From Flavisphingopyxis soli (GTDB lineage: Bacteria > Pseudomonadota > Alphaproteobacteria > Sphingomonadales > Sphingomonadaceae): DNA of 64,000 nucleotides. The notes beneath the pieces were generated by a model that was given only the letters and a program-made list of their open reading frames with translations, ran no database searches and was not told where the DNA came from. The translations under genes and the position numbers were made by a program. Within the stretch, counting starts at the first letter, position 1; each line of letters starts with the position of its first letter. Positions 47,467 through 55,048 of this stretch are shown in pieces. The DNA is taken from contig NZ_VOPY01000002.1 in assembly GCF_007995095.1 (NCBI RefSeq), forward strand, positions 62,001 to 126,000. Reading direction: 5' to 3'.

Positions 47467-47558
47467 GGCATCGATATAGGCGTTGCGCCCACTTGGCGAA
47501 AGGCCGCGCATGCGCGCAAATGCTTGGCGCGCCGCTCGCGCTGGCCTAGGGCGGCGCG

Positions 47559-48914
47559 ATGGCGCATCCTCCCCGACAGAACCGTCCCGATCAATCGCAG
47601 GCCTGGCGTGGGCCGAAACGGCCGCGCCCCAAGCGCGAGACCGAAACGCGCGAGGTGCCGGGCCTTCCCGCACGCCGCGCGGCATTGAAGATCATCGACG
47701 CGGTGCTCCATCGCGGCGAGTCGCTCGACCGCGTCGCCAACGGCGCAACGCAGGGCATGCCGGCGCAGGCCGACCGTGCGCTCGCCATCGCCATCGCGAT
47801 CGAGGTGCTGCGCCATTTGCCCGCGCTCGACGCGCTGATCGACGGCGCGATGCGCAATCCGGTCGACAGCAACGTCAAGGTGCGATCGGTCATGCGCCTC
47901 GCGCTCGTCCAGCATTTCAAGATGGCGACCCCGCCGCACGCGATCCTCGCGACCGCGCTGCCGCTGCTCGAGGGCGGCCCCCGCCGGCTGGCGCACGGCG
48001 TCCTCGGCACGATCTTCCGCTCGGAAGCAAGGCTGCCCGAGATCGCCGAATTGCCGCAGCCCGTCGTCGAACGCTGGCAGGCAGCATGGGGCGATGCGAT
48101 GGTCGCCGCGGCGAGTGAGGCGTTCGGCCACCAGCCGCCGATCGACCTGACGCTGCGCGACGCGGGCGGGACTGCACAATGGACGCAGACGCTCGGCGGG
48201 ACGAGCCTGATGCCCGGACATGTCCGGCTTGATACGCCCGGATCGATCGCCGCGCTCGACGGCTATGACGCGGGCGCCTGGTGGGTCCAGGATATCGCCG
48301 CTGCGATCCCCGCGCGCTTGCTCGGGAGCGGCGCTGGCAAGACCGTGCTCGACCTGTGCGCCGCGCCGGGCGGCAAGAGCCTGCAACTCGCCGCCGCCGG
48401 ATGGAATGTGGTTGCGGTCGACAAGTCGGCCAAGCGGCTCGAACGCATGGCAGAAAATATCGCGCGCTCGGGCCTGACGGTCGCCACGACCGCCGCCGAT
48501 ATCCTCGAATGGCAGCCCGAGCGACAAGCCGACGCGGTGTTGCTCGATGCGCCGTGCAGCGCGACGGGCATTTTCCGCCGCCATCCCGATGTCCTCTACC
48601 GCGTCCGCGACGACGATATCGCCGCGCTGGCCGAACTGCAGACCGCGACGCTCGCGCGCGCTGCGCAATGGGTGAAGCCGGGCGGCAGCCTGATCTACGC
48701 GACCTGCTCGCTTGAGCCCGCCGAAGGCGAGGCGCAGACGAGGACCTTTGTTGCCGCGCATGACGGTTGGTCGATCGACGCGATCGCGGCCGACGAAGTT
48801 GCGCCGGGGATGACCATCGCGCCCGAGGGCTGGCTCAGGATTGCGCCGCCGATGCTCGCCGAAGAGGGCGGCGCCGACGGCTTCTTCATCGTGCGGCTGA
48901 CGCGCGCGAAATAA
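47559..48914 (+). CDS. RsmB/NOP-family RNA m5C methyltransferase
   Basis: 451 residues. An N-terminal NusB-like helical domain (about 35-170) is followed by a SAM-dependent methyltransferase domain: VLDLCAAPGGKSLQLAAAG binds SAM, and the two catalytic cysteine motifs are DAPCSATGIFRRHPD and YATCSLEPAEGE. This layout is that of RsmB, which methylates C967 of 16S rRNA. It is divergent from the SDHAF4-like gene. Confidence 0.92.
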   Translation: MAHPPRQNRPDQSQAWRGPKRPRPKRETETREVPGLPARRAALKIIDAVLHRGESLDRVANGATQGMPAQADRALAIAIAIEVLRHLPALDALIDGAMRNPVDSNVKVRSVMRLALVQHFKMATPPHAILATALPLLEGGPRRLAHGVLGTIFRSEARLPEIAELPQPVVERWQAAWGDAMVAAASEAFGHQPPIDLTLRDAGGTAQWTQTLGGTSLMPGHVRLDTPGSIAALDGYDAGAWWVQDIAAAIPARLLGSGAGKTVLDLCAAPGGKSLQLAAAGWNVVAVDKSAKRLERMAENIARSGLTVATTAADILEWQPERQADAVLLDAPCSATGIFRRHPDVLYRVRDDDIAALAELQTATLARAAQWVKPGGSLIYATCSLEPAEGEAQTRTFVAAHDGWSIDAIAADEVAPGMTIAPEGWLRIAPPMLAEEGGADGFFIVRLTRAK

Positions 48915-48929
48915 TTATCGACTTGCGCT

Positions 48930-48984
48930 CACCCTGAGTTCGTCGAAGCGGCTCGCGGGGGCTTCGACGGGCTCAGCCTGAACG
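48930..48984. repeat. Imperfect inverted repeat of dispersed intergenic type
   Basis: CACCCTGAGTTCGTCGAAGC (48929-48948) and GCTTCGACGGGCTCAGCCTG (48961-48980) face each other around a short GC spacer. They can pair as an imperfect hairpin. Such TTCGACGGGCTCAG elements recur between genes in many proteobacterial genomes; only one copy was noticed here. It lies between the rsmB-like stop and the riboswitch and might also end the former's transcript. Confidence 0.5.
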
Positions 48985-49042
48985 CTGTCGGGACAATCCG
49001 CTCTTGCGTGAGAGCGCCCAAGCGGCCTAAAATCGTACGCAT

Positions 49043-49225
49043 GTGATGGGTTCCCCTTTAGCCGGGGGAAGCAAAAGGGAAGCCGGTGCGGTCACCAGAC
49101 CCAATCCGGCGCTGCTCCCGCAACTGTCATCGGAGAGCCCAAGCGCCTCTTTGCCACTGGAGACATCCGGGAAGGCGAGGCGCGACGCGGGCGGCGACCC
49201 GAGAGCCAGGAGACCTGCCCATCGC
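49043..49225 (+). ncRNA. Cobalamin (adenosylcobalamin-type) riboswitch
   Basis: The conserved B12 box AGCCAGGAGACCTGCC is at 49204-49219. Upstream are the class elements in order: AAAGGGAAGCCGGTG, ATCCGGCGCTGCTCCCGCAA, CTG, GCCACTGG and CCGGGAAGGCGAGG. The closing helix P1 can form between GTGATGGG (49043-49050) and CCCATCGC (49218-49225). It sits in the 5' leader of the TonB-dependent receptor gene, as expected for B12-repressed uptake. Confidence 0.95.
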
Positions 49226-49336
49226 GTCGTTCCTTCGCGCGGACGGGTGTGCCGGGCGGACGAGGGTTTTCCTCGCGTGAGCGATGTCCGGAAGGCGCTG
49301 TGTCGTCCGGATCGACAACGCGAGAGGAAACGACGC
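49224..49336 (+). promoter_or_regulatory. Riboswitch expression platform with candidate anti-Shine-Dalgarno
   Basis: GCGTCGTTCCT (49224-49234), immediately 3' of the aptamer, is complementary to AGGAAACGACGC (49325-49336), the ribosome binding site region ending at the ATG, with a single bulged A. This would allow translational control by sequestering the ribosome site. No T-run terminator hairpin is evident in this stretch. The pairing is a prediction. Confidence 0.5.
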
Positions 49337-51265
49337 ATGAAATCGCTACAGTATCTGGCAACGGCAGCGGTGCTGGCGCAGGCCGCGCCCGGCTGGGCGC
49401 AGGCCATCGCGCCCGACGATACCGCCTCCGACACACAAATCGTCGTCACCGCGACGCGGTCGAGCGAGGTTGAGCCGATCGACCGCAGCGGAAATTCGGT
49501 GACCGTCATCGATGCCACCGCGATCGACCATCGCGAGGGGCGCAGCGTTGCCGAACTGCTGCGCGACGTGCCCGGCGTTGCGGTCGGCGCGACCCCCGGC
49601 CAGACGCAGCTGCGCCTACGTGGCAGCGAGGCGAACCACGTCCTCGTGCTGATCGACGGGATCGAGGTGTCCGATCCGTTCGCGGGTGAATTCGACTTTG
49701 CCGGCCTGACCGCCGAACCGGGCGCTCGGATCGAGGTGCTGCGCGGCCAGCAAAGCGCACTCTATGGCTCCGACGCGATCGGCGGCGTCGTCCAGTATAT
49801 CACTGCGTCGGGACGCGATGCACCCGGACTGAGCGCGCGCGCCGAGGCGGGAACGTTCGGCTCGTTCGGCGCAGCCGCGCGCGGGGCAGGGGATTCGGGC
49901 GCGTTCGATTATGCGCTGACGGGCAGCTACACGACGAGCGACGGCAGCCCGGGCGCGCGCGGCGGCAGCCGCAATCTCGGCAGCGAGAGCCGCGGCCTGG
50001 CGTTCAAATCGAACCTCGCCGTCGCTCCCAACGCGCGCCTGACCGCTGTATTGCGCTATGCGCGCAACGCGGGCGACTTCAACGATGTCGGAAGCGATCC
50101 CGCCAGCCCCGATTTCGGCCTGATCGTCGATACGCCGGGGCTGCGCTTCGTCAACTCGGCGCGCTACGCGTTGCTGCGCGGCGAGATCGATCTTGCCGAC
50201 GGCAAGTGGAAACAGGTCGTGAGCGCGCAGGTCGCCGACAGCGTGCGCGACACCTATCGCAGCGATGTCCGCAGTTCGGGCAGCGAGGGTCGGCGCTACA
50301 AGGGATCGTATGAAAGCACGCTCCACTTCGCCGCGGGCTCCGTCGCGCATCGCGTCACGCTGGCGATCGATGCCGAGCGCGAAACCGCGCGCAATACCGA
50401 CCCGACCGGCATGGCGTTTACCGGGCAGCGCGATTTCGACAATCTCGGGCTCGTCGGCGAATATGCGCTGACGATGGGTCAGGCGTTCGCGTTCGGCGCG
50501 GCGGTCCGACACGACGTCAACAACCGCTTTGCCGACGTCACGACATATCGCTTCAACGGATCGGTTCGCATCGCCGCCGATACGCGGGTCCACGCGGCGT
50601 TCGGCACCGGCGTCAAGAATCCCGGTTTTTACGAGCTCTACGGCTATTTCGACGGGCGCTTCATCGGCAACCCTGGGCTGAAGCCCGAACGCACGACCGG
50701 CTGGGAAGCGGGGATCGAGCAACGCTTCGCCGCGGATCGCGTGACGATCGGCGCGACCTGGTTCCAGAGCCGCCTGACCGACGAGATCTTCATCACCTAC
50801 CCGCCGCCAAGCTTTGTGCCGACGCCGGGAAATCGCGCCGAGGTGTCGCGCCAGCGCGGCGTCGAAGCTTATGCGAAGGCGCAATTGAGTCCGGCCTGGC
50901 GGATCGACGGGGCCTATACCTGGCTGCACGCGCGAGAGAACGGCGTCGAGGAGGTCCGGCGTCCGGCGCACAGCGCAAGCCTGGCGGTCGATTGGACGCC
51001 AGCGGCCAGCCGTTTCGCTGCGACGCTCGTCGCGCGCTATACCGGGCGCCAGCGCGACGTCGCCTTCACCGATCCGTCCTACGTGCCGCGCACGGTGACG
51101 CTCGACGACTATCTGCTGATCAATGCGAGCGCGCGATACGACCTCGACGCGCGCGTCACGCTGTTCGCGCGGATCGAAAACCTGCTTTCTGCAGACTATG
51201 AAGACGTCTTTAGCTATGCGACGCCCGGTCGCAGCGCGTATATAGGCATCAAGGCCCGGTTCTGA
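49337..51265 (+). CDS. btuB: TonB-dependent vitamin B12 receptor (BtuB-like)
   Basis: 642 residues. The signal peptide ends near PGWAQA. A TonB-box-like TQIVVTATR follows, then the plug domain (SVAELLRDVPGVAVG, QLRLRGSEANHVLVLIDGIE, EVLRGQQSALYGSDAIGGVV) and a 22-strand-type barrel ending in aromatic F (GIKARF). It imports cobalamin or other corrinoids across the outer membrane. The cobalamin riboswitch in its leader makes the substrate assignment strong. Confidence 0.93.
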   Translation: MKSLQYLATAAVLAQAAPGWAQAIAPDDTASDTQIVVTATRSSEVEPIDRSGNSVTVIDATAIDHREGRSVAELLRDVPGVAVGATPGQTQLRLRGSEANHVLVLIDGIEVSDPFAGEFDFAGLTAEPGARIEVLRGQQSALYGSDAIGGVVQYITASGRDAPGLSARAEAGTFGSFGAAARGAGDSGAFDYALTGSYTTSDGSPGARGGSRNLGSESRGLAFKSNLAVAPNARLTAVLRYARNAGDFNDVGSDPASPDFGLIVDTPGLRFVNSARYALLRGEIDLADGKWKQVVSAQVADSVRDTYRSDVRSSGSEGRRYKGSYESTLHFAAGSVAHRVTLAIDAERETARNTDPTGMAFTGQRDFDNLGLVGEYALTMGQAFAFGAAVRHDVNNRFADVTTYRFNGSVRIAADTRVHAAFGTGVKNPGFYELYGYFDGRFIGNPGLKPERTTGWEAGIEQRFAADRVTIGATWFQSRLTDEIFITYPPPSFVPTPGNRAEVSRQRGVEAYAKAQLSPAWRIDGAYTWLHARENGVEEVRRPAHSASLAVDWTPAASRFAATLVARYTGRQRDVAFTDPSYVPRTVTLDDYLLINASARYDLDARVTLFARIENLLSADYEDVFSYATPGRSAYIGIKARF

Positions 51266-51286
51266 CCGGCATCAAGGAGTGAAGAG

Positions 51287-51847
51287 ATGACGATGACCAA
51301 ATCGAACCAGGCGCTGTTGTGGACCGGTGTCCTCGCGGTGGCGACCGTCGCCGGCGCGCCCGCCGCCGCCTGCGTGCTGCCTTTTGCCGCGACCGCCGCG
51401 GTCGCCGCGTTCACGCTCGACATCCGCCGCGCACTGGCCGCGATCGGCCTCGTCTGGCTGCTCAATCAGGCGATCGGCTATGGCCTGATGAACTATCCGG
51501 TGACGCAATATTCGATCGGCTGGGGTGCCGCATTGCTCGGCGCCAGCGTCGCCGCGCTGGTCGCAGCGCGCTTCGTGCGCAGCGCGATCACGCAGTGGGT
51601 TGGCGACACGACGAACGATGTCGCTGCAATGGCCGCGGGCTTTGTCGCGGCATTTGGCGTCTATGAAGGCTCGCTGTTCGCGTTGGCGCAGTTCGCCGGC
51701 GGAATCGACACGTTTGCGCCCAACATCGTCGCGACGATCGGGCTCAACGACACGCTCTGGTTCGCCCTGCTGATGGGATTGCGCTGGGTGGTCGTCAACG
51801 CAGCGCCCGCCGGCTTCGGCGAGCGCGCGATCGTGCCTTCGGTCTAG
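51287..51847 (+). CDS. Polytopic membrane protein coupled to the B12 receptor, unknown function
   Basis: 186 residues with about five hydrophobic segments, among them ALLWTGVLAVATVAGAP, ALAAIGLVWLLNQAIGYGLM, GWGAALLGASVAALVAA and DVAAMAAGFVAAFGVYEGSL. A good ribosome site (AAGGAG) lies 7 bases before the ATG. It starts 21 bp after btuB with no terminator between, so it should share the cobalamin riboswitch. I do not recognise the family; an inner-membrane role in corrinoid or cobalt handling is inference from context. It meets the HD-GYP gene tail to tail. Confidence 0.8.
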   Translation: MTMTKSNQALLWTGVLAVATVAGAPAAACVLPFAATAAVAAFTLDIRRALAAIGLVWLLNQAIGYGLMNYPVTQYSIGWGAALLGASVAALVAARFVRSAITQWVGDTTNDVAAMAAGFVAAFGVYEGSLFALAQFAGGIDTFAPNIVATIGLNDTLWFALLMGLRWVVVNAAPAGFGERAIVPSV

Positions 51848-51854
51848 TTGGCTG

Positions 51855-53198
51855 CTAGGCGGCTTTCCAAGTGAACGCTTGCGGTGATGTCTCGTCTTCT
51901 TCCGACGCAATGATTGGCGGAACCACAACGGGTCCGTTCCACATGTGCTGCAGGACGGTGCGATTGATCGTGCCGACCGGCTGCATGACATATTCGATCA
52001 GCGAGGCCGGGTCTTCGGCGCGCCAGGTCCGCGGATCTTCGTTCGCGACGATGTGCGCATGGTTGGCGCGAAGACCCAGGACTAGGTCCTCGGGCTGCTC
52101 GATCGTGTCGCGCAGCGTGTCGTAGAACGTCCGCACGAGAGGCGGTGAATTGTCGGTCTTGGCGGGCATGACCACCGCGAGCTGGCCGGTATCGAGCTTG
52201 ACCACCGATGCCAGCGGGAAGACGCGGATCGCCTGGAAGAAGGTGAAGAGCAGGTCGGGATCGAAACATCCGTCCCAGTTCTGCATTTCGCCGACCGCAC
52301 GTTGCGGCGACCACGCCTCCTTGTACGAGCGCTCGGAGGTCAGCGCATCGTATACGTCGCAGATCGCGCCCATCCGCGCAGGCAGGCTGATTTTCGGTCC
52401 CAACAGCCCCTCGGGATAGCCCTTGCCGTCCATCCGTTCGTGATGGTGGAGACACACTTCGATCGCGCAATCGGAAACGCCGGGCAATTCGCGCAAGAGG
52501 GCGGCGCCCTTCACGGCATGTTCCTTGACGATCGCGAACTCGCTCTCGGTCAACTCATCCGGCTTATTGAGAATATCGAGCGGGACGCCGATCTTGCCGA
52601 TGTCGTGGAGCAATCCGGCGACACCCAGGCGGACGACGTGATCCTGGGCAAGGCGCTGTTGCCGCGCCAGCTTGATCATCAGCGTGCAGACCGCGACCGA
52701 ATGGAGATAGGTGTATTCATCCTTGTTCTTCAGTCGCAGCATGTTGATCAGCGTCACCGAGTCCTGGACGACGGCGTTGCAAATGTCTTCGGCGACCGTG
52801 TCGGCGAGCGAAAGATCGACCGCGGCACCCGACTGGACCTGGTCGAACAGGGTTTTCACCAGGCGCTTAGACGTGTCGATCGTCTCTGCGGCGCGTTCGC
52901 GCTTGCCGAACGTTCGCGGCGCCTTGGGCGATGCGAAGCGAGCCTGGGATGCGCGTGGCGCAGGTGTTGGAGGGGCAACGGGCTGGACGTCGGGTGTTGC
53001 GCTATCGTCAGCGACGTCGATGCCGAGGTCGGTGTCGATGACGAGACTCTCGATCCCGCTCTCGACGAATGCTGTGATCTGCTCGCTCGTCTTGATCTTG
53101 AGCCGGCTGCGCCAGAAGGGGTTAGAAAACCACGATCCGCCGACGGAGTCGACAAACATGCCAATCTGGAGCTGGTCGATAGGGATTTCTCGTTTCAT
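51855..53198 (-). CDS. HD-GYP domain protein (probable cyclic-di-GMP phosphodiesterase)
   Basis: 447 residues. An N-terminal DUF3391-like region (REIPIDQLQIGMFVDSVGGS) and a Pro/Ala-rich linker precede the HD-GYP domain (about 155-330). Key residues are present: H166, H198-D199 (LLHDIGKIGVP) and the GYP block HHHERMDGKGYP (251-262). A C-terminal extension of about 100 residues follows. Members hydrolyse c-di-GMP, which lowers sessile behaviour and favours swimming. It is divergent from flbD, sharing that regulatory region. Confidence 0.92.
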   Translation of the reverse strand: MKREIPIDQLQIGMFVDSVGGSWFSNPFWRSRLKIKTSEQITAFVESGIESLVIDTDLGIDVADDSATPDVQPVAPPTPAPRASQARFASPKAPRTFGKRERAAETIDTSKRLVKTLFDQVQSGAAVDLSLADTVAEDICNAVVQDSVTLINMLRLKNKDEYTYLHSVAVCTLMIKLARQQRLAQDHVVRLGVAGLLHDIGKIGVPLDILNKPDELTESEFAIVKEHAVKGAALLRELPGVSDCAIEVCLHHHERMDGKGYPEGLLGPKISLPARMGAICDVYDALTSERSYKEAWSPQRAVGEMQNWDGCFDPDLLFTFFQAIRVFPLASVVKLDTGQLAVVMPAKTDNSPPLVRTFYDTLRDTIEQPEDLVLGLRANHAHIVANEDPRTWRAEDPASLIEYVMQPVGTINRTVLQHMWNGPVVVPPIIASEEDETSPQAFTWKAA

Positions 53199-53375
53199 CC
53201 CGTCACCTTATGCCGGTACGATTAAAACAGTCTAAACACCCGATGGTAAAGGCGAGCAACCGCGATCGCTTGGGAAGAATCGTGCCCAAGTGAATAAAAT
53301 ACCTAGTTTTTGCGCCCGCCTCCCGAATCAAAGTGATCGCGGCTTTGGATAATTCGCCAGAAGCTCTGGTCGACG

Positions 53376-53391
53376 GCAATTCGCTGCCGCC
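53376..53391. promoter_or_regulatory. Palindrome CGGCAATTCGCTGCCG, candidate FlbD site 1
   Basis: The 16-bp element has CGGCA/TGCCG arms and fits the pattern CGGCAANNNGNTGCCG shared with a second copy 53 bp downstream. Both lie in the 387-bp gap between the HD-GYP gene and flbD. GGC/GCC-armed palindromes are typical of the ftr elements bound by Caulobacter FlbD. Confidence 0.5.
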
Positions 53392-53428
53392 GACATTCTG
53401 AGCGCAATTGACGGATTTCCGCGCGTTT

Positions 53429-53444
53429 CGGCAAGATGTTGCCG
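53429..53444. promoter_or_regulatory. Palindrome CGGCAAGATGTTGCCG, candidate FlbD site 2
   Basis: Perfect 6-bp arms (CGGCAA/TTGCCG) around GATG. It has the same length and pattern as the palindrome at 53376-53391. Autoregulation of flbD and/or control of the HD-GYP gene is the likely meaning (inference). Confidence 0.5.
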
Positions 53445-53477
53445 CAAATAGGCAAGTTTTTTCCGCACTTAGGCACC

Positions 53478-53499
53478 GGTTAAAGGTTTCGTTAACCAT
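53478..53499 (+). promoter_or_regulatory. GGTTAA/TTAACC palindrome with CtrA-like half site TTAACCAT
   Basis: GGTTAA (53478-53483) and TTAACC (53492-53497) form a perfect inverted repeat. The right arm extends to TTAACCAT (53492-53499), the half site recognised by the cell-cycle regulator CtrA in Caulobacter. The full CtrA site is TTAA-N7-TTAA; here the spacing is 8. It is about 90 bp upstream of the flbD start. The rest of 53199-53585 holds no ORF or promoter hexamers I would defend. Confidence 0.5.
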
Positions 53500-53585
53500 T
53501 ATCTCGCTACTTCGGTCTCAGCGGATCGCAGGGCCACTCAAACAGCCCGCCCGGTTCCCGATAAGAACAAGAAGACTGATGGGGG

Positions 53586-54608
53586 ATGCCGGTGCCACAT
53601 AAGATGATATCCGAACTCGTGATTGGCGACAGCGAAGCAATTTCGTCAGTCCGCACGATGATCCGCTTTTCGATCAATGCCCGGGCGAGCGTCATGATCA
53701 CCGGACCTTCGGGTTGCGGCAAGGAAGTCGTCGCCCAGGCCATCCATCGCGCCTCGCCGCGCAACGAACAGCCCTTCATTGCAGTCAATAGCGGCGCAAT
53801 CGCCGCCGACCTTATCGAATCCGAGCTGTTCGGCCATGAAAGCGGCAGCTTCACCGGCGCGACCGGCCGCCATGTAGGACTGTTCGAACAGGCCAATGGC
53901 GGCACGCTGTTCCTTGACGAGATCGGCGAGATGCCGCTTTCGCTCCAGGTCAAGCTGCTGCGCGTCATCGAGGAACGCTCGATCCGCCGCGTCGGCGGGA
54001 CCAAGCAGATCCCGGTCGACGTCCGCATCATTGCCGCGACCAATCGCGACCTGCAGCAGGAAATCGCCAACGGCGGCTTCCGCGAGGACCTGTTCTACCG
54101 CCTGTGCGTCATTCCCATCAAGATTCCGTCGTTGGCCGCGCGTCCCGAGGATGTCGGCCCGCTCGTCGCGCATTTCATCAGCCTGATTGAACCCGGCGAA
54201 GAACGCCCGGTGCTGAGCGAAGCGGCGATCGAACGCCTAGCCGCCTACAAATGGCCGGGTAACGTGCGCGAACTGCGCAATGTCGTCGAACGCGCCGGGA
54301 TTTTCTTTCCGGGCCAGACGATCGGCCGCGAAGAGGTCGAACTTCTCCTCGCCGAAACGTCGGTCGTGCCGATGTTCCTCCATACCGCCGATCGCCCCGA
54401 GGCAATGGTCGCCAATGTCGAATTCGCCAAAGGTTTCTCGCTTCAGGACCATTTGCAGGCCGAAGAACGCCGGCTGTTGGTCGATGCGCTCGTCGAATGC
54501 GGCGGCGTGATCGCCCAGGCGGCGCGCCTCGTCGATGTCCAGCGCACGACCTTTGTCGAAAAGATGCGGCGCCACAACATCTCGCGCGACGAACGCCAGG
54601 TCGCCTGA
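53586..54608 (+). CDS. flbD: Sigma-54-dependent activator, FlbD-like flagellar regulator without receiver domain
   Basis: 340 residues. The AAA+ domain begins almost at the N-terminus: Walker A GPSGCGKE (40-47), Walker [11 protein letters not shown] (105-114), arginine-finger region FREDLFYRL. The sigma-54-contact loop reads GSFTGA (87-92) instead of GAFTGA. A Fis-type helix-turn-helix ([20 protein letters not shown]) is at the C-terminus. Only about 10 residues precede the AAA+ domain, so there is no receiver domain to phosphorylate. Its position beside the fli genes suggests it drives late flagellar promoters. ATG 53586; ATG 53604 is an alternative. Confidence 0.85.
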   Translation: MPVPHKMISELVIGDSEAISSVRTMIRFSINARASVMITGPSGCGKEVVAQAIHRASPRNEQPFIAVNSGAIAADLIESELFGHESGSFTGATGRHVGLFEQANGGTLFLDEIGEMPLSLQVKLLRVIEERSIRRVGGTKQIPVDVRIIAATNRDLQQEIANGGFREDLFYRLCVIPIKIPSLAARPEDVGPLVAHFISLIEPGEERPVLSEAAIERLAAYKWPGNVRELRNVVERAGIFFPGQTIGREEVELLLAETSVVPMFLHTADRPEAMVANVEFAKGFSLQDHLQAEERRLLVDALVECGGVIAQAARLVDVQRTTFVEKMRRHNISRDERQVA

Positions 54609-54635
54609 TCGATTGCGGCGCGGACCTTTCGGGTC

Positions 54636-55028
54636 CTAGCGCTTGCCGATCTCGGTCCAGGCATCCGCCACTTCTGAAATGATATCGCGGGCGGCCTGCA
54701 ATTTTGCGGCTGCCTCTTCGCCGCGTGCGTCGTTGAGACAGTTCGACGCTTCGCGATAGACGATCGCGAGCGCGGTAGAGATATCGCCGCCGCGTTCGAA
54801 ATCGAGGCTTTCTTCGAGCGCATTGAGGATGTCCGACGCCTTGGCGCGCGATTGCAGCATCGCCGCGATGTCGCCGCGATCGATGCACCGCGCGGCGCGG
54901 TCGATGCGCAGCAACAGCTGTTCGAACAGGATCGCGACCAGCTCGTGCGGCGAAGCGGCCGCAACCCTGCTGGTTGCATCAAGGGCGCCATAGCTCTGCG
55001 CCACGCTGCGATTGCCCGCATAATACAT
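54636..55028 (-). CDS. fliS: Flagellin export chaperone FliS
   Basis: A 130-residue helical protein. The start MYYAGNRSVAQSYGALDA and SPHELVAILFEQLLLRIDRA are the FliS hallmarks. It binds the C-terminus of flagellin to prevent premature polymerisation before export. It lies 20 bp downstream of fliD, at the end of this flagellar run, tail to tail with flbD. Confidence 0.92.
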   Translation of the reverse strand: MYYAGNRSVAQSYGALDATSRVAAASPHELVAILFEQLLLRIDRAARCIDRGDIAAMLQSRAKASDILNALEESLDFERGGDISTALAIVYREASNCLNDARGEEAAAKLQAARDIISEVADAWTEIGKR

Positions 55029-55048
55029 CGTCGAATTCCTTATCGATT

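Noticed and set aside
53428-53445. Possible sigma-54 -24/-12 promoter (GGCAAGATGTTGC)
   Set aside because: The GG and GC pairs are 9 bp apart rather than 10, and the stretch is better explained by the CGGCAA/TTGCCG palindrome.
54622-54636. GGACC/GGTCC hairpin between flbD and fliS as terminator
   Set aside because: The stem is only 5 bp and no T-run follows on either strand.
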